Translations under genes and position numbers: made by a program | The notes under the pieces: generated by a model | What the model was told of the DNA's origin: nothing | The model's database searches: none | The model's input: only the letters and a program-made list of their open reading frames with translations | Assembly: GCA_016200965.1 (NCBI GenBank) | Contig: JACQDT010000006.1 | Coordinates: 1-49,351 of the forward strand | DNA from: Candidatus Azambacteria bacterium | GTDB lineage: Bacteria; Patescibacteriota; Minisyncoccia; GWC2-36-17; WO2-46-25 | Direction: 5' to 3' | Length of the DNA: 49,351 bases | Shown here: piece after piece, positions 1 to 7,252 of the stretch | How positions within the stretch are numbered: the stretch's first letter is position 1 | Layout: every line of letters begins with the position of its first letter

Positions 1-277
1 TCCTGAAAAAATCCAAATCGCTCCGCCCGCCGCCGTACCGCCAAGCGGCACTGCCTCGCAGAAAAATTGCCTTTTCTTTAAGAAGTTAAAAACGGCGCGC
101 GCAAAATCAAAAAATGTAAAGGCAATTTTTCTGCTTGGCTCTGTTCGAACGAACAGGTCGGCGGGGCTTCGCTTACGGCTCACGGACAAAAATTGGGGGA
201 GTTTAAGGGGGAAAACTTTTGCCCGTGAGCCGAACAAACGAAGCAAGAACACGTTATGGCTTTTTGGAGCGGCGGGC
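1..277. repeat. Palindromic two-hairpin repeat, copy 1 (left inverted repeat)
   Basis: There is no gene in the first 253 bases. The stretch folds into two hairpins. The first (about 58-134) has a GCAGAAAAATTGCC-type stem and a loop containing GGCGCGCGC. The second (about 178-231) pairs GCTCACGG...CCGTGAGC around a G-rich loop. Bases 221-277 match 4144-4200 in inverted orientation with about 55 of 57 identical, and the similarity continues more weakly outward. The last part overlaps the 3' end of the MazG-like gene. Function unknown; it resembles a MITE or REP-like repeat. Confidence 0.7.
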
Positions 278-649
278 TGAATTTTTAATTTTCCAATACT
301 TTGGATCGGCGCCGGAGCCCGATTCTTCTTTTGCGTTCTTTCGCATAAGTTCCGCGGGGTATTTTCTTCTCACTTGTTCCAATTTAGCCATCACTATTTT
401 TTCAACGTCAAGATGTAGCAATATTGCCATCTCAATGGCGTATATAAATACATCAGCCAACTCTTTTTTAATATCCTCCATTCTTTGAGCATCGCGCTTT
501 GTTTCTTCAATATCTAAGCTTATCCACTGAAAAACTTCCAAAAGCTCTGCCGCTTCAATGGATATGGACTTTGCTAAATCGGAAGGACGGAGTTTATCCC
601 AACCCCGCTCAACAAGAAACCTTTTAATTTCGGATTCAATATTTTTCAT
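254..649 (-). CDS. MazG-like nucleotide pyrophosphohydrolase
   Basis: This 131-residue protein is the usual length for a single-domain all-alpha NTP pyrophosphatase of the MazG/dCTPase group, which hydrolyses (d)NTPs to NMP and pyrophosphate. The metal-binding signature is visible: SIEAAELLEVFQW near residues 30-42 and KKELADVFIYAIEMA near 61-75 supply the ExxE and ExxD acidic residues. The ATG follows an extended -10 (TGATATAAT) closely, so it probably has its own promoter rather than sharing that of the upstream operon, which ends in a terminator at 700-742. The last ten or so codons lie inside the left inverted repeat, so its C-terminus was probably shaped by that repeat. A house-cleaning or phage-defence role is possible; the substrate cannot be read from sequence. 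Confidence 0.85.
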   Translation of the reverse strand: MKNIESEIKRFLVERGWDKLRPSDLAKSISIEAAELLEVFQWISLDIEETKRDAQRMEDIKKELADVFIYAIEMAILLHLDVEKIVMAKLEQVRRKYPAELMRKNAKEESGSGADPKYWKIKNSARRSKKP

Positions 650-663
650 AAAATCTCAATTTC

Positions 664-672
664 ATTATATCA
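664..672 (-). promoter_or_regulatory. Extended -10 promoter of the MazG-like gene
   Basis: On the minus strand the sequence reads TGATATAAT, ending 14 bases before the ATG at 649. No convincing -35 box is seen, which is common with a TGn-extended -10. Confidence 0.55.
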
Positions 673-699
673 GTTTTCTGAAAACTTTGGAATAGAAAA

Positions 700-742
700 G
701 GCCTCTGTGATTTTCTCTTTGTTAAGATGAATCACAGAGGCC
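700..742 (-). terminator. Intrinsic terminator of the radical SAM operon
   Basis: A perfect 13-bp stem (GGCCTCTGTGATT and its complement) encloses a loop of about 17 bases. On the minus strand it is followed by TTTTCT. It lies 20 bases after the stop of the kinase gene and closes the four-gene operon. Confidence 0.75.
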
Positions 743-761
743 GAAGTTGTTGACGCTCTTA

Positions 762-1298
762 TCATTGCTGTTGCTTGATAAGAGCATCGAGTTGTGCCAG
801 GAAATCGTCTGCCGAATCTCCCGGCCGAAAAAACAGGTTGGCTGACACCTCAAGCTCCGAAACGTACCGTTCTGTCTCATGAGAGAGAGTCTTGCGCGCG
901 TCTTTTTCGTCTAGCTGATCGCGAGCTATGAGTCGCGCAAGTTGCGTCCCCAGATCGCATACGCAGTAAACGAGAACGCCGCGAGGAAACAGCCCAACGA
1001 GACGAGTATAAATCGTCCCGTGCCTTAGGCCGTCAACGATGAGCGGACCATTCCACTGAATCTGTGGCGAATGCTCGATTGACCATTGCAAAAACCCGTC
1101 GTAGCCAAGTTGATCGATGAGTTCTTGTCCAATGCGCTGCAGACTTTCGCGCGTCACTGGCAGGTCGCTTCTGACCAGATGGTCTTTGAGAATCCCGCCG
1201 AAAGAAATCAACGGATAGCCGGTATGCTCCGCAATTTTCTTCGCGAGCGTTGACTTACCGCTGCAAATTTTGCCCGCGACATATATCTTGGTATCCAA
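762..1298 (-). CDS. P-loop nucleoside/nucleotide kinase-like protein
   Basis: This 178-residue protein begins with a Walker A loop, GKICSGKSTLAKK, near residues 8-20. A VDGLRH segment near 89 resembles the lid-side motif of small NMP kinases and dephospho-CoA-kinase-like proteins. The size fits a phage-type dNMP kinase or adenylate-kinase-like fold, but the phosphate acceptor is unknown. The start is TTG at 1296-1298; it is chosen because GAAGGAGG lies six bases before it and the Walker A motif must be close to the N-terminus. It is the last gene of the operon, 12 bases after the ASCH gene, and a terminator follows. The context suggests it phosphorylates a small molecule or nucleotide made or altered by the radical SAM enzyme; that is inference. 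Confidence 0.75.
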   Translation of the reverse strand: MDTKIYVAGKICSGKSTLAKKIAEHTGYPLISFGGILKDHLVRSDLPVTRESLQRIGQELIDQLGYDGFLQWSIEHSPQIQWNGPLIVDGLRHGTIYTRLVGLFPRGVLVYCVCDLGTQLARLIARDQLDEKDARKTLSHETERYVSELEVSANLFFRPGDSADDFLAQLDALIKQQQ

Positions 1299-1310
1299 TG
1301 TGAGCCTCCT

Positions 1311-1739
1311 TCAAGCTGTGGCATTGATTGGTTTATCGAGCACCACCCATCCCCGACGGTCTTTCTTGGGGAATGGGAATGGTCGCTCGAAACGAGTTGG
1401 CTGAGCGACGTGCATCAAGGTTGCGTACTTGGACGCATGCCGCCTCTGCCAATACTGCGGATCGACATCGGCGCAAAGGGATTCGCTGTAACTGGCTTCA
1501 AGTTCTTTGAGTTTCTCTTGGGAAAGATTCCCGAAACTCTCCAGCTTCGCCACAACGAACGACCCTCTGACCAAGCCGCCGCTTTCTTTCATAAGCACTA
1601 CGTCGCCTTCTTCTATCACTCCAAAGGGGGCGCAGCGCACTTTGCTGAAACGCCCCTCAATAGTTTTCCTCCCTTCCAAGATGAGATCGAGGAAAGGAGG
1701 GTTGAAGATGGCCAAGTGTTGTTTTTGTTGTTTTTCCAT
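1311..1739 (-). CDS. ASCH (PUA-like) domain protein
   Basis: About 142 residues. The segment LILEGRKTIEGRFSK (residues 17-31) is the hallmark of ASCH domains, which share the PUA fold and bind RNA or modified nucleosides; some, such as YqfB, are N4-acetylcytidine amidohydrolases. The start at 1739 is preferred over an upstream in-frame ATG because GGAGG sits eight bases ahead of it and the preceding gene ends at 1744. It lies between the Rossmann protein and the kinase with very short gaps, so the four are co-transcribed. It may recognise a modified base or nucleoside produced by the operon; this is inference. Whether it is an enzyme or a binding domain cannot be told. Confidence 0.75.
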   Translation of the reverse strand: MEKQQKQHLAIFNPPFLDLILEGRKTIEGRFSKVRCAPFGVIEEGDVVLMKESGGLVRGSFVVAKLESFGNLSQEKLKELEASYSESLCADVDPQYWQRRHASKYATLMHVAQPTRFERPFPFPKKDRRGWVVLDKPINATA

Positions 1740-1743
1740 ACGT

Positions 1744-3039
1744 TTATCCTCCGAAATGCGAGCGAAGCTCGCGCCAGACCTTCTCAACGGCCGACTTTTC
1801 TAATTCAGGGATTGTGGCGTTCGGATATTCCCGCCGAATGCTTTCGAAGATTTCCTCAAACGAGAGGTTATCCCGAATACCTTCGACGATTTTCCAAATC
1901 GCCCTCCACCCCTTTATCTTAAAGCCGCGTTGAGTTGAAGTCCAGAGATCGATTTCTTTCCGAATCGGATCGCGTCGGCTGACCGTAGGAAGAGCAACGT
2001 GCCCGTCGGCAAAATCCAGAAGTTCAGGCGCGATATAGATGTCAGGATTTTCATCCTTAACCCGCACCTTCACCTTAACCTTGCCGACAATCAGCTCTCG
2101 CCATTGTCCTTCTTCCACGCGTAAGGCTATGTTTTCCGGCAAGCGAGTTCCGTCGGAGATGAACATTGCCAAGTCGCCACGCCGCCAGTTTTTCGCTTCG
2201 ATTCCCCTGCGTACAAGAGTTTCCCGCTCAAACTGTGGCGTGTAGTAGTGGGCGACATGCGTCTCCATCGAGACAAGACTCAATCCGTACGACATCGCAA
2301 TCTCAAACACCCTTTTGCGCTCTTGAAGCGAGGTGGGACGAGTGAGAAGCGGGAAGAGAACGAACGCAACCGTTGCGTAGCGGCCGTAGGACAACTGCAT
2401 GCTCCGGCGCAGGAAAAGGTCATAGTAATCTACGTACCACGGCGGGTCGAAGAAAACCATGTCGGCGCTGCCAACCAGTTCCTGCGGCAGAGACTCTTCG
2501 GCATCGTAGTGAATAAGGTGTACTCGTTCACTATCGACATCTTTCTTGATCGTCCCAAGTGTTGCGTCGCTCTTATCCAGAATGTAAATCTTCGATTCTG
2601 GGAGTAGGGCGGAGGCGAACGCTCCGAAAAGTGGCGAGCCAAGAAAAACTACGGATTCTGGTGTCGGTAGTGGGTTGTTGTGGATTAAAAGCTCCGCAAC
2701 CTTTTCTCGGCCGCTGTGCGTGAACCACCACTCGTAATCGAGACAGTGAGGTAGATGGATCCGCCCCATGATTGCCGATAGCGAAGTGTAGGCTCGATCT
2801 AGATTCTCGTTCCAGTCAGTGTAAAGTCTGCGCCATCGGTTCGGAATTGAACCATCCAGCGCATACTCCTCGCCGTCGCGCCGAACAAGATGGTTCGCCT
2901 CCATTTCGCCAAGTAGCGATGCAAGTTGGTCCGGGAAAAGCGAGTGGCAACTTTCAAGAAGTTGCTTGAAGGTTTGTGGTGAGCGTTCAAGCGAACGTAT
3001 CACCGCGTAGTGAGCTAGTGTCTTTTCTGTCTGCGTCAT
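1744..3039 (-). CDS. Winged-helix plus BpsA/methyltransferase-like Rossmann protein
   Basis: This 431-residue protein starts with a winged-helix-like region (residues 1-60, two helix-turn patterns around LLESCHSLFPDQLASLLGEM). A Rossmann domain follows with VVFLGSPLFGAFASALLP as the ligand loop (about 130-147) and VFFDPPWY (about 196-203) as a DPPW-type motif. This order matches the branched-chain polyamine synthase (BpsA) family, whose members use a methyltransferase-like fold for aminopropyl transfer, but an N6-adenine methyltransferase-like role is equally open. The C-terminal 90 residues look like another small helical domain. Its ribosome binding site AGGAGG overlaps the end of the radical SAM gene, so the two are translationally linked. 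Function within the operon is not established. Confidence 0.65.
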   Translation of the reverse strand: MTQTEKTLAHYAVIRSLERSPQTFKQLLESCHSLFPDQLASLLGEMEANHLVRRDGEEYALDGSIPNRWRRLYTDWNENLDRAYTSLSAIMGRIHLPHCLDYEWWFTHSGREKVAELLIHNNPLPTPESVVFLGSPLFGAFASALLPESKIYILDKSDATLGTIKKDVDSERVHLIHYDAEESLPQELVGSADMVFFDPPWYVDYYDLFLRRSMQLSYGRYATVAFVLFPLLTRPTSLQERKRVFEIAMSYGLSLVSMETHVAHYYTPQFERETLVRRGIEAKNWRRGDLAMFISDGTRLPENIALRVEEGQWRELIVGKVKVKVRVKDENPDIYIAPELLDFADGHVALPTVSRRDPIRKEIDLWTSTQRGFKIKGWRAIWKIVEGIRDNLSFEEIFESIRREYPNATIPELEKSAVEKVWRELRSHFGG

Positions 3040-3042
3040 CTG

Positions 3043-4047
3043 TTACCTCCTGATGTTCACTTCGGTAATGGGAGTTGAGAGTTCCGTCGCACTGAAACGC
3101 CGTTGCACTTCTGCAAGCCACGCCTCGAGAGCACGGAATTGGTTCGCTTCCGCTTGCTGGATGTACCGATTCACATTGGCGTTGAAGCCAAAGATGCGAA
3201 GCGGCACGATGCGGAGTGGAAAGTTCGAGTGAACGCGTTTCTGGATTTCGTCCAGTAACCTCGCCATCTTGCCCGGCAGGTCATCAGTGTTCATGGTGGT
3301 AATGGTGATGTAGCCATACTGATCGAATCCTGCCGCAACGAAACGGCCGAGCAATTCGATCTGCTGGTCAAACAACGCACCGTCTGCGCGGGTGTTGAAA
3401 GTAAATGACTCGGCGTCAAATCCCTTCAAGCATCCTACCCGGGCAAATCCGTGAGATTGCGCCATGAACGTGATTTCTGCCTCGCTCAAGTATCGCCACG
3501 TGTAATCCGTGCTCAAGTTGTCATCAGCCCAGACGAAGTGGCTCTGCTCGAGACCGAGCTCTTTTCGCGCTTCTAGAAACCACAGCACGTACTCCGGCAC
3601 TAACTCTGGCTGTCCGCCCGAGAGATCGATGACTTGGGAATTCACTTTCTCGTCGAGCATCATTTGCAGGAGTTGCTTGGGGGTGACCATATCAGAGTGT
3701 TTCGGATCTGCCGTAAGTAGACTGAAATCCACGAAGCAGTACCAGCACCGGAAGTCGCACGCCGAAAGTTGAAAGACTTGGGCGAGCAGGACATCCGTGA
3801 CAGGTAGCCCAAGATACTTACAGGTGGGGAGCGTCGGAAGCGGATTGGTAACCCAGTTCGGGTCCGGTTCAAGGCGGAAGTGATGGATCCTGCCGAAGCC
3901 GCCACAGTTGGGCGGGAGCGACAGATCCGTGGCTTGAGCCGAGCCGGGAAATTTCGTCATTCGAATCGCCCTTGCTTGGCGATCGATCGACTTTTTCCGC
4001 AAGCGTTCGGCAAGTTTCTGTGAATCGAGCGGCTTTTGCGTACTCAT
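3043..4047 (-). CDS. Radical SAM enzyme
   Basis: 334 residues from the ATG at 4047, which has GGAG eight bases upstream; a longer open frame to 4455 runs through the repeat and is not believed. The cluster-binding motif CDFRCWYC (C97, C101, C104) is the canonical CX3CX2C that holds a 4Fe-4S cluster and cleaves S-adenosylmethionine. DLSGGQPEL is the SAM-binding GGE-like motif, with Gln in place of Glu. An N-terminal GGFGRIHHFR segment precedes the core. No C-terminal SPASM cysteine cluster is visible. It is the first gene of a four-gene operon with a BpsA-like protein, an ASCH protein and a kinase. The substrate is unknown; nucleotide or polyamine chemistry is a guess from the neighbours. Confidence 0.8.
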   Translation of the reverse strand: MSTQKPLDSQKLAERLRKKSIDRQARAIRMTKFPGSAQATDLSLPPNCGGFGRIHHFRLEPDPNWVTNPLPTLPTCKYLGLPVTDVLLAQVFQLSACDFRCWYCFVDFSLLTADPKHSDMVTPKQLLQMMLDEKVNSQVIDLSGGQPELVPEYVLWFLEARKELGLEQSHFVWADDNLSTDYTWRYLSEAEITFMAQSHGFARVGCLKGFDAESFTFNTRADGALFDQQIELLGRFVAAGFDQYGYITITTMNTDDLPGKMARLLDEIQKRVHSNFPLRIVPLRIFGFNANVNRYIQQAEANQFRALEAWLAEVQRRFSATELSTPITEVNIRR

Positions 4048-4143
4048 CGTTATTCTCCTATTCTGTTGTGAATGTGTTAAAAATTCCGAGACTATCTCGA
4101 AATTCCAGTTTGGATAGTACCATCTTTCTGGTATTATTACAAT

Positions 4144-4420
4144 GCCCGCCGCTCCAAAAAGCCATAACGCGTTCTTGCTTCGTTTGTTCGGCTCGCGGGC
4201 AAAAATTGGGGGAGTTTGAGGGGGAAAATTTTTGCCCGCGAGCTGTAAGCGTAACCCCGCCGCCTGCTCGTTCAGAGCAGAGCCAAGCAAAATACTTTTT
4301 TCCTTTTTAGAAGAATTTTTGGTGGCGCGCGCAAATCGGAAATAGTAAAGAGTATTTTGCTTGGCGGCGAGCGTTAGCGAGCGGTGGCGGGGCGGCTTCC
4401 TTTGTTCAGGATTTTTTGAT
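4144..4420. repeat. Palindromic two-hairpin repeat, copy 2 (right inverted repeat)
   Basis: This is the inverted partner of the repeat at 1-277. 4144-4200 is the reverse complement of 221-277. 4191-4243 forms a GCTCGCGGGCAAAAA hairpin. 4282-4365 forms a GCCAAGCAAAATACT hairpin with GGCGCGCGC in its loop. The G-rich loop of the 4191-4243 hairpin points the same way as in copy 1, although the stems are inverted. No open frame here looks real. Confidence 0.7.
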
Positions 4421-4733
4421 AAAGTAGGTTCGAGCGCAGTCGTAAAGATACTCAAATTTCCCCCGCGGAGGAAAATAGGAGCGAACTAAGGGAGCGACGT
4501 AAGAAACCGAGAGGTTTCTTAAGCTGGGGGTCGGGGGAAATTTGAGCGGGTGGGGGGAATCCTCTTCCCCCGAAATTTTATACGCGCCTCTGGCGCAGGA
4601 AAAATTTCTCCTCCAGAGCCCGGGTTTCCAAAATCGTAAAGCAGTTTACGATTTTGAAATACCCTTCGATTCCCACGCTTACCTTAATCACGAAAATTAA
4701 AATACCTCTCAGCGAAGAGAGATATTTTAATTC
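4421..4733. other. Hairpin-rich spacer ahead of tRNA-Gly
   Basis: No gene is seen. Three imperfect palindromes stand out: CTCAAATTTCCCCC...GGGGGAAATTTGAG (about 4452-4545), TTTCCAAAATCGTAAA...TTTACGATTTTGAAA (about 4622-4660), and AATTAAAATACCTCTC...GAGAGATATTTTAATT (about 4697-4733). The last could act as a terminator for either strand. The first ends beside a copy of the tRNA-Gly 3' end. Confidence 0.5.
4544..4561. repeat. Duplicated 3' end of tRNA-Gly (att-like)
   Basis: GAGCGGGTGGGGGGAATC occurs here and again at 4736-4753, inside the acceptor and T-arm of tRNA-Gly, in the same orientation and 192 bases apart. An exact 18-bp copy of a tRNA 3' end is what site-specific integration at a tRNA leaves behind. 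Confidence 0.6.
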
Positions 4734-4808
4734 TGGAGCGGGTGGGGGGAATCGAACCCCCGTTACCAGTTTGGAAAACTGGAATAATGACCATTATACG
4801 ACACCCGC
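4734..4808 (-). tRNA. tRNA-Gly (anticodon TCC)
   Basis: The minus strand gives a full cloverleaf: acceptor GCGGGTG, anticodon loop TTTCCAA with TCC, a GGTTCGATTCC T-loop, and an encoded CCA. Its 3' end lies toward the hairpin-rich spacer and is duplicated at 4544-4561. It is transcribed divergently from the gene at 4911. Confidence 0.93.
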
Positions 4809-4831
4809 TTGTGGATATGTGATTGGCTTTC

Positions 4832-4860
4832 AGTATATCCGCTTGGTTGCAAAATGCCAA
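4832..4860 (-). promoter_or_regulatory. Promoter of tRNA-Gly
   Basis: On the minus strand TTGGCA is followed after 17 bases by TATACT, which lies 23 bases before the tRNA. It overlaps the divergent promoter at 4847-4874. Confidence 0.5.
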
Positions 4861-4874
4861 GAGGTTGATATAAT
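4847..4874 (+). promoter_or_regulatory. Promoter of the NPF-repeat/Cys-rich operon
   Basis: TTGCAA, 16 bases, then TATAAT preceded by TGA (extended -10). The ATG at 4911 follows after 36 bases. Confidence 0.6.
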
Positions 4875-4910
4875 GGAATCGTATTATTAATTTTTTTGAT
4901 ACATATTTTT

Positions 4911-5234
4911 ATGGAATCAGGAAACAAATGGTTGCTTGCGGTGATTTTTCTCGTGATCGGTCTTATCGGCGGCGCGGCGGCAGGATTTTATTCGGGCAAT
5001 AGCAAAGGAATAACTGCCGGTAAGGCAGAAGGATATGCCCAAGGGAAAGTGGCGGGTGTTGCGGATGGTGTGGCGCAGGAGAAAGCGCGCGTTCAAGCCG
5101 AAGCCGCCGCGCAAGTAAAAGCGGCTGCGGAGAAAGCGGCTGCGGAGGCAAATCCGTTCGCGCAGACCTCCGCGAATCCGTTCGCGGGAACGACCAATCC
5201 GTTCGATCAGGTCACCGTCAATCCTTTTAAATAA
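4911..5234 (+). CDS. Small single-pass membrane protein with NPF repeats
   Basis: 107 residues from the ATG at 4911; the in-frame TTG at 4896 is less likely. One membrane segment (about residues 7-28, WLLAVIFLVIGLIGGAAAGF) is followed by a Gly/Ala-rich stretch with GKAEGYAQGKVAG and an Ala/Lys coiled part. The C-terminus carries four evenly spaced NPF motifs (ANPFAQ, ANPFAG, TNPFDQ, VNPFK). Seven bases separate it from the Cys-rich secreted protein, so the two form an operon ending at the terminator at 7222. The N-terminus probably anchors it in the membrane with the NPF tail outside or in the cytoplasm; topology is unclear. Not recognised as a named family; the NPF motifs may be a docking signal, but this is speculative. 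Confidence 0.75.
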   Translation: MESGNKWLLAVIFLVIGLIGGAAAGFYSGNSKGITAGKAEGYAQGKVAGVADGVAQEKARVQAEAAAQVKAAAEKAAAEANPFAQTSANPFAGTTNPFDQVTVNPFK

Positions 5235-5241
5235 TCGGAGT

Positions 5242-7209
5242 ATGAACACCAAAAGGTTATTTATTTTTCTCGCGTTGGGGTTTTTCGCGGCTCCGATCGT
5301 TGCGTTTGCGTCCTCGCCGTTTGATATCACGTTTCCGATTCCCGAGTTGGGCAATTGCGCGGATAATGCCGCGTGCAAAGCATATTGCGATGATTCAGCC
5401 AATAACAACGCGTGTGTCGCGTTTGCCGAGTTGCACGGAATAAAGATAGATAAAGAAAATGACGTACAGGCGCGCGCCAAACTCATTCGCGAGCAAGGCG
5501 GCCCCGGCGGATGCCAGTCAGACGGTGACTGCCGCGCGTATTGCGAGGACCCCGCCCATCAGGATGAGTGTATCGCGTTCGCAGAGGCGCACGGATTTAT
5601 GTCTAAAGACCAAGCCGAGCGCGCAAAAAGATTCTCGCGCATTGCGCGGGAAGGCGGCCCGGGCGGATGCAAAGGCGAAGAGGAATGCCGCGCGTTCTGC
5701 GAAGATCCGGACCATTTCAAAGAATGCGTTGCATTTGCCGAGAAGCAGGGGTTTATTGACCCCGAGGAGGCCCAGCGCATCAAGCGGCTTCCGCCTGTCG
5801 GCCCGGGCGGATGTAAGGGAGCGGAGTGTAAAACATACTGCGATGACCCCGCCCATCAGGAGGAATGCATCGCGTTTGCCGAGCAGAACGGCCTTATCGG
5901 CAAAGATGAGGCGGAGCGCGCAAAGAAATTCGCGGGTAAGCCGGGTCCCGGCGGATGCCGCGGCGAAGCGTGCAGGACGTATTGCGCTGATCCCGCGCAC
6001 CATGAAGAGTGCGTTAACTTTGCGATAGAGAACGGCTTCATGTCCAAAGACGAAGGCGAGCGCGCCAAAAAGTTCTCGCGGATTGCCCAGCAAGGTGGCC
6101 CGGGCGGATGCAAGGGCGAGGGGTGCAAAGCGTATTGTGAAGACCCCGCTCATCAGGAGGAATGTTTCCAGTTTGCGAAAGAACACAAGCTGGTAAGCGA
6201 GGATGAATTGCATATGATGGAACGCGGCAGAGAGCTTTCTAAAAAGGTGAAGGAGGCGGGCGGTCCCGGCGGATGCACATCGGATAAAGAATGCCAGGAG
6301 TATTGTAAAAATCCGGAACATGTGGACGAGTGTCTTGCTTTCGCGGTTGAGCACGGCGGATTTAAGAAGGAAGATGCCCAGCGCATGTTGAAAGAATTCG
6401 TACGCGGGGCGAATCGTAGTGGGCCGGAAGGGTTTGGCGGCTCGGGAGACGACGCAAAACGATTTGAACAGGAACACCTTGACCGCTTTGAAGAGTTCAG
6501 AACGCTTGAAGGGCAGTTCCGCAGGCCGGAAGGAGCATCGTTGGGAGGGTTCATGGAAGGTCCCGGCGGATGCAAGGGTCCCGAAGAATGTATCAAATTC
6601 TGCTCTGATCCCGTGCACCGAGATGAGTGCGCGAAGTTCAATCTTTCCATAGGCGTTCCTCCGCCGGGAGAAATGTTTAGACAAGGTGAGCCCGGCTCAG
6701 AAGGCGGGTATCAGGGAAAGTTGGAAGGGTTGCGCACATGCGGGCCGCAACCCGGCATGCCCACACCGCAAGGATGCACGGGGCCGGTATGTAAAGAAGG
6801 AAGATGGGAATTTATCTGCCCGCAGGGAGAACGCAGAATGCCGCCTTCCCCCGACGGTTCATATCAGCCGGGCGCGCTTCCGCCTTCCGGTGCGGTGCCC
6901 TATCTTCCCATTAGCGGAACGGAGAATCGCGAAGGAATCGTATGTACCCAGGAATTTCGTCCGGTATGCGGCGAAAACAAAAGGACATATCCTAACGCAT
7001 GCTATGCGAAGCGCGATAATGTCGCGATTACCAAAGAAGGTCCGTGCGAGTCGTTTGGCATCACGCCTCCTCAAACAGGAACTTATCCATCGCCGTATCA
7101 GCAGCCAATGTATCAAAAAGAGCAAGTTCCCGCCCCTTCAGGAGTTTTCCCCCCGCCTCCTTTTGCGAGCGTGCTCGGATCGTTTCTGAAACTTTTTCTG
7201 TTGAAGTAG
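5242..7209 (+). CDS. Secreted Cys-rich repeat protein with a Kazal-like domain
   Basis: 655 residues with a signal peptide (about 1-24, KRLFIFLALGFFAAPIVAFA). Eight repeats of about 32-50 residues follow, each with the pattern PGGC-x4-6-C-x2-(Y/F)C-x2-(D/N)P-x-H-x3-C-x2-F. Each holds four cysteines, so disulfides and an extracytoplasmic location are likely. After a proline-rich linker, residues about 566-604 read CTQEFRPVCGENKRTYPN with later AC and PC cysteines, the consensus of a Kazal-type protease inhibitor. The C-terminus is hydrophobic (SVLGSFLKLFLLK) and may touch the membrane. It is co-transcribed with the NPF protein. It could be a surface protein or a protease inhibitor acting on host or neighbour enzymes; only the Kazal resemblance is sequence-based. 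Confidence 0.8.
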   Translation: MNTKRLFIFLALGFFAAPIVAFASSPFDITFPIPELGNCADNAACKAYCDDSANNNACVAFAELHGIKIDKENDVQARAKLIREQGGPGGCQSDGDCRAYCEDPAHQDECIAFAEAHGFMSKDQAERAKRFSRIAREGGPGGCKGEEECRAFCEDPDHFKECVAFAEKQGFIDPEEAQRIKRLPPVGPGGCKGAECKTYCDDPAHQEECIAFAEQNGLIGKDEAERAKKFAGKPGPGGCRGEACRTYCADPAHHEECVNFAIENGFMSKDEGERAKKFSRIAQQGGPGGCKGEGCKAYCEDPAHQEECFQFAKEHKLVSEDELHMMERGRELSKKVKEAGGPGGCTSDKECQEYCKNPEHVDECLAFAVEHGGFKKEDAQRMLKEFVRGANRSGPEGFGGSGDDAKRFEQEHLDRFEEFRTLEGQFRRPEGASLGGFMEGPGGCKGPEECIKFCSDPVHRDECAKFNLSIGVPPPGEMFRQGEPGSEGGYQGKLEGLRTCGPQPGMPTPQGCTGPVCKEGRWEFICPQGERRMPPSPDGSYQPGALPPSGAVPYLPISGTENREGIVCTQEFRPVCGENKRTYPNACYAKRDNVAITKEGPCESFGITPPQTGTYPSPYQQPMYQKEQVPAPSGVFPPPPFASVLGSFLKLFLLK

Positions 7210-7221
7210 TCGAGGTATAAC

Positions 7222-7252
7222 AAAAACTCCGCGTAAGGCGGAGTTTTTGGTT
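7222..7252 (+). terminator. Bidirectional intrinsic terminator
   Basis: An 11-bp stem AAAAACTCCGC/GCGGAGTTTTT with a 5-base loop. It follows the Cys-rich gene on the plus strand, and in the other direction directly follows the stop of the frameshifted gene at 7251. Confidence 0.85.

Noticed and set aside
1410-1922. Plus-strand frames opposite the ASCH and Rossmann genes
   Set aside because: They cross two genes with clear ribosome binding sites on the other strand and have no recognisable domain.
3043-4047. Radical SAM enzyme as a prokaryotic viperin, because a nucleotide kinase is in the operon
   Set aside because: The CX3CX2C motif and kinase fit, but the N-terminal GGFGRIHHFR block and overall layout do not look like viperin. 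Kept as unknown.
4047-4455. N-terminal extension of the radical SAM protein to 470 residues
   Set aside because: The extra part runs through the palindromic repeat and lacks a start signal; GGAG and ATG at 4047 fit the family.
5518-6684. A 388-codon open frame antisense to the Cys-rich protein
   Set aside because: It mirrors the repeats of the sense gene, which has a signal peptide, clear repeats and a ribosome binding context. The long antisense frame follows from the codon bias of the repeat.
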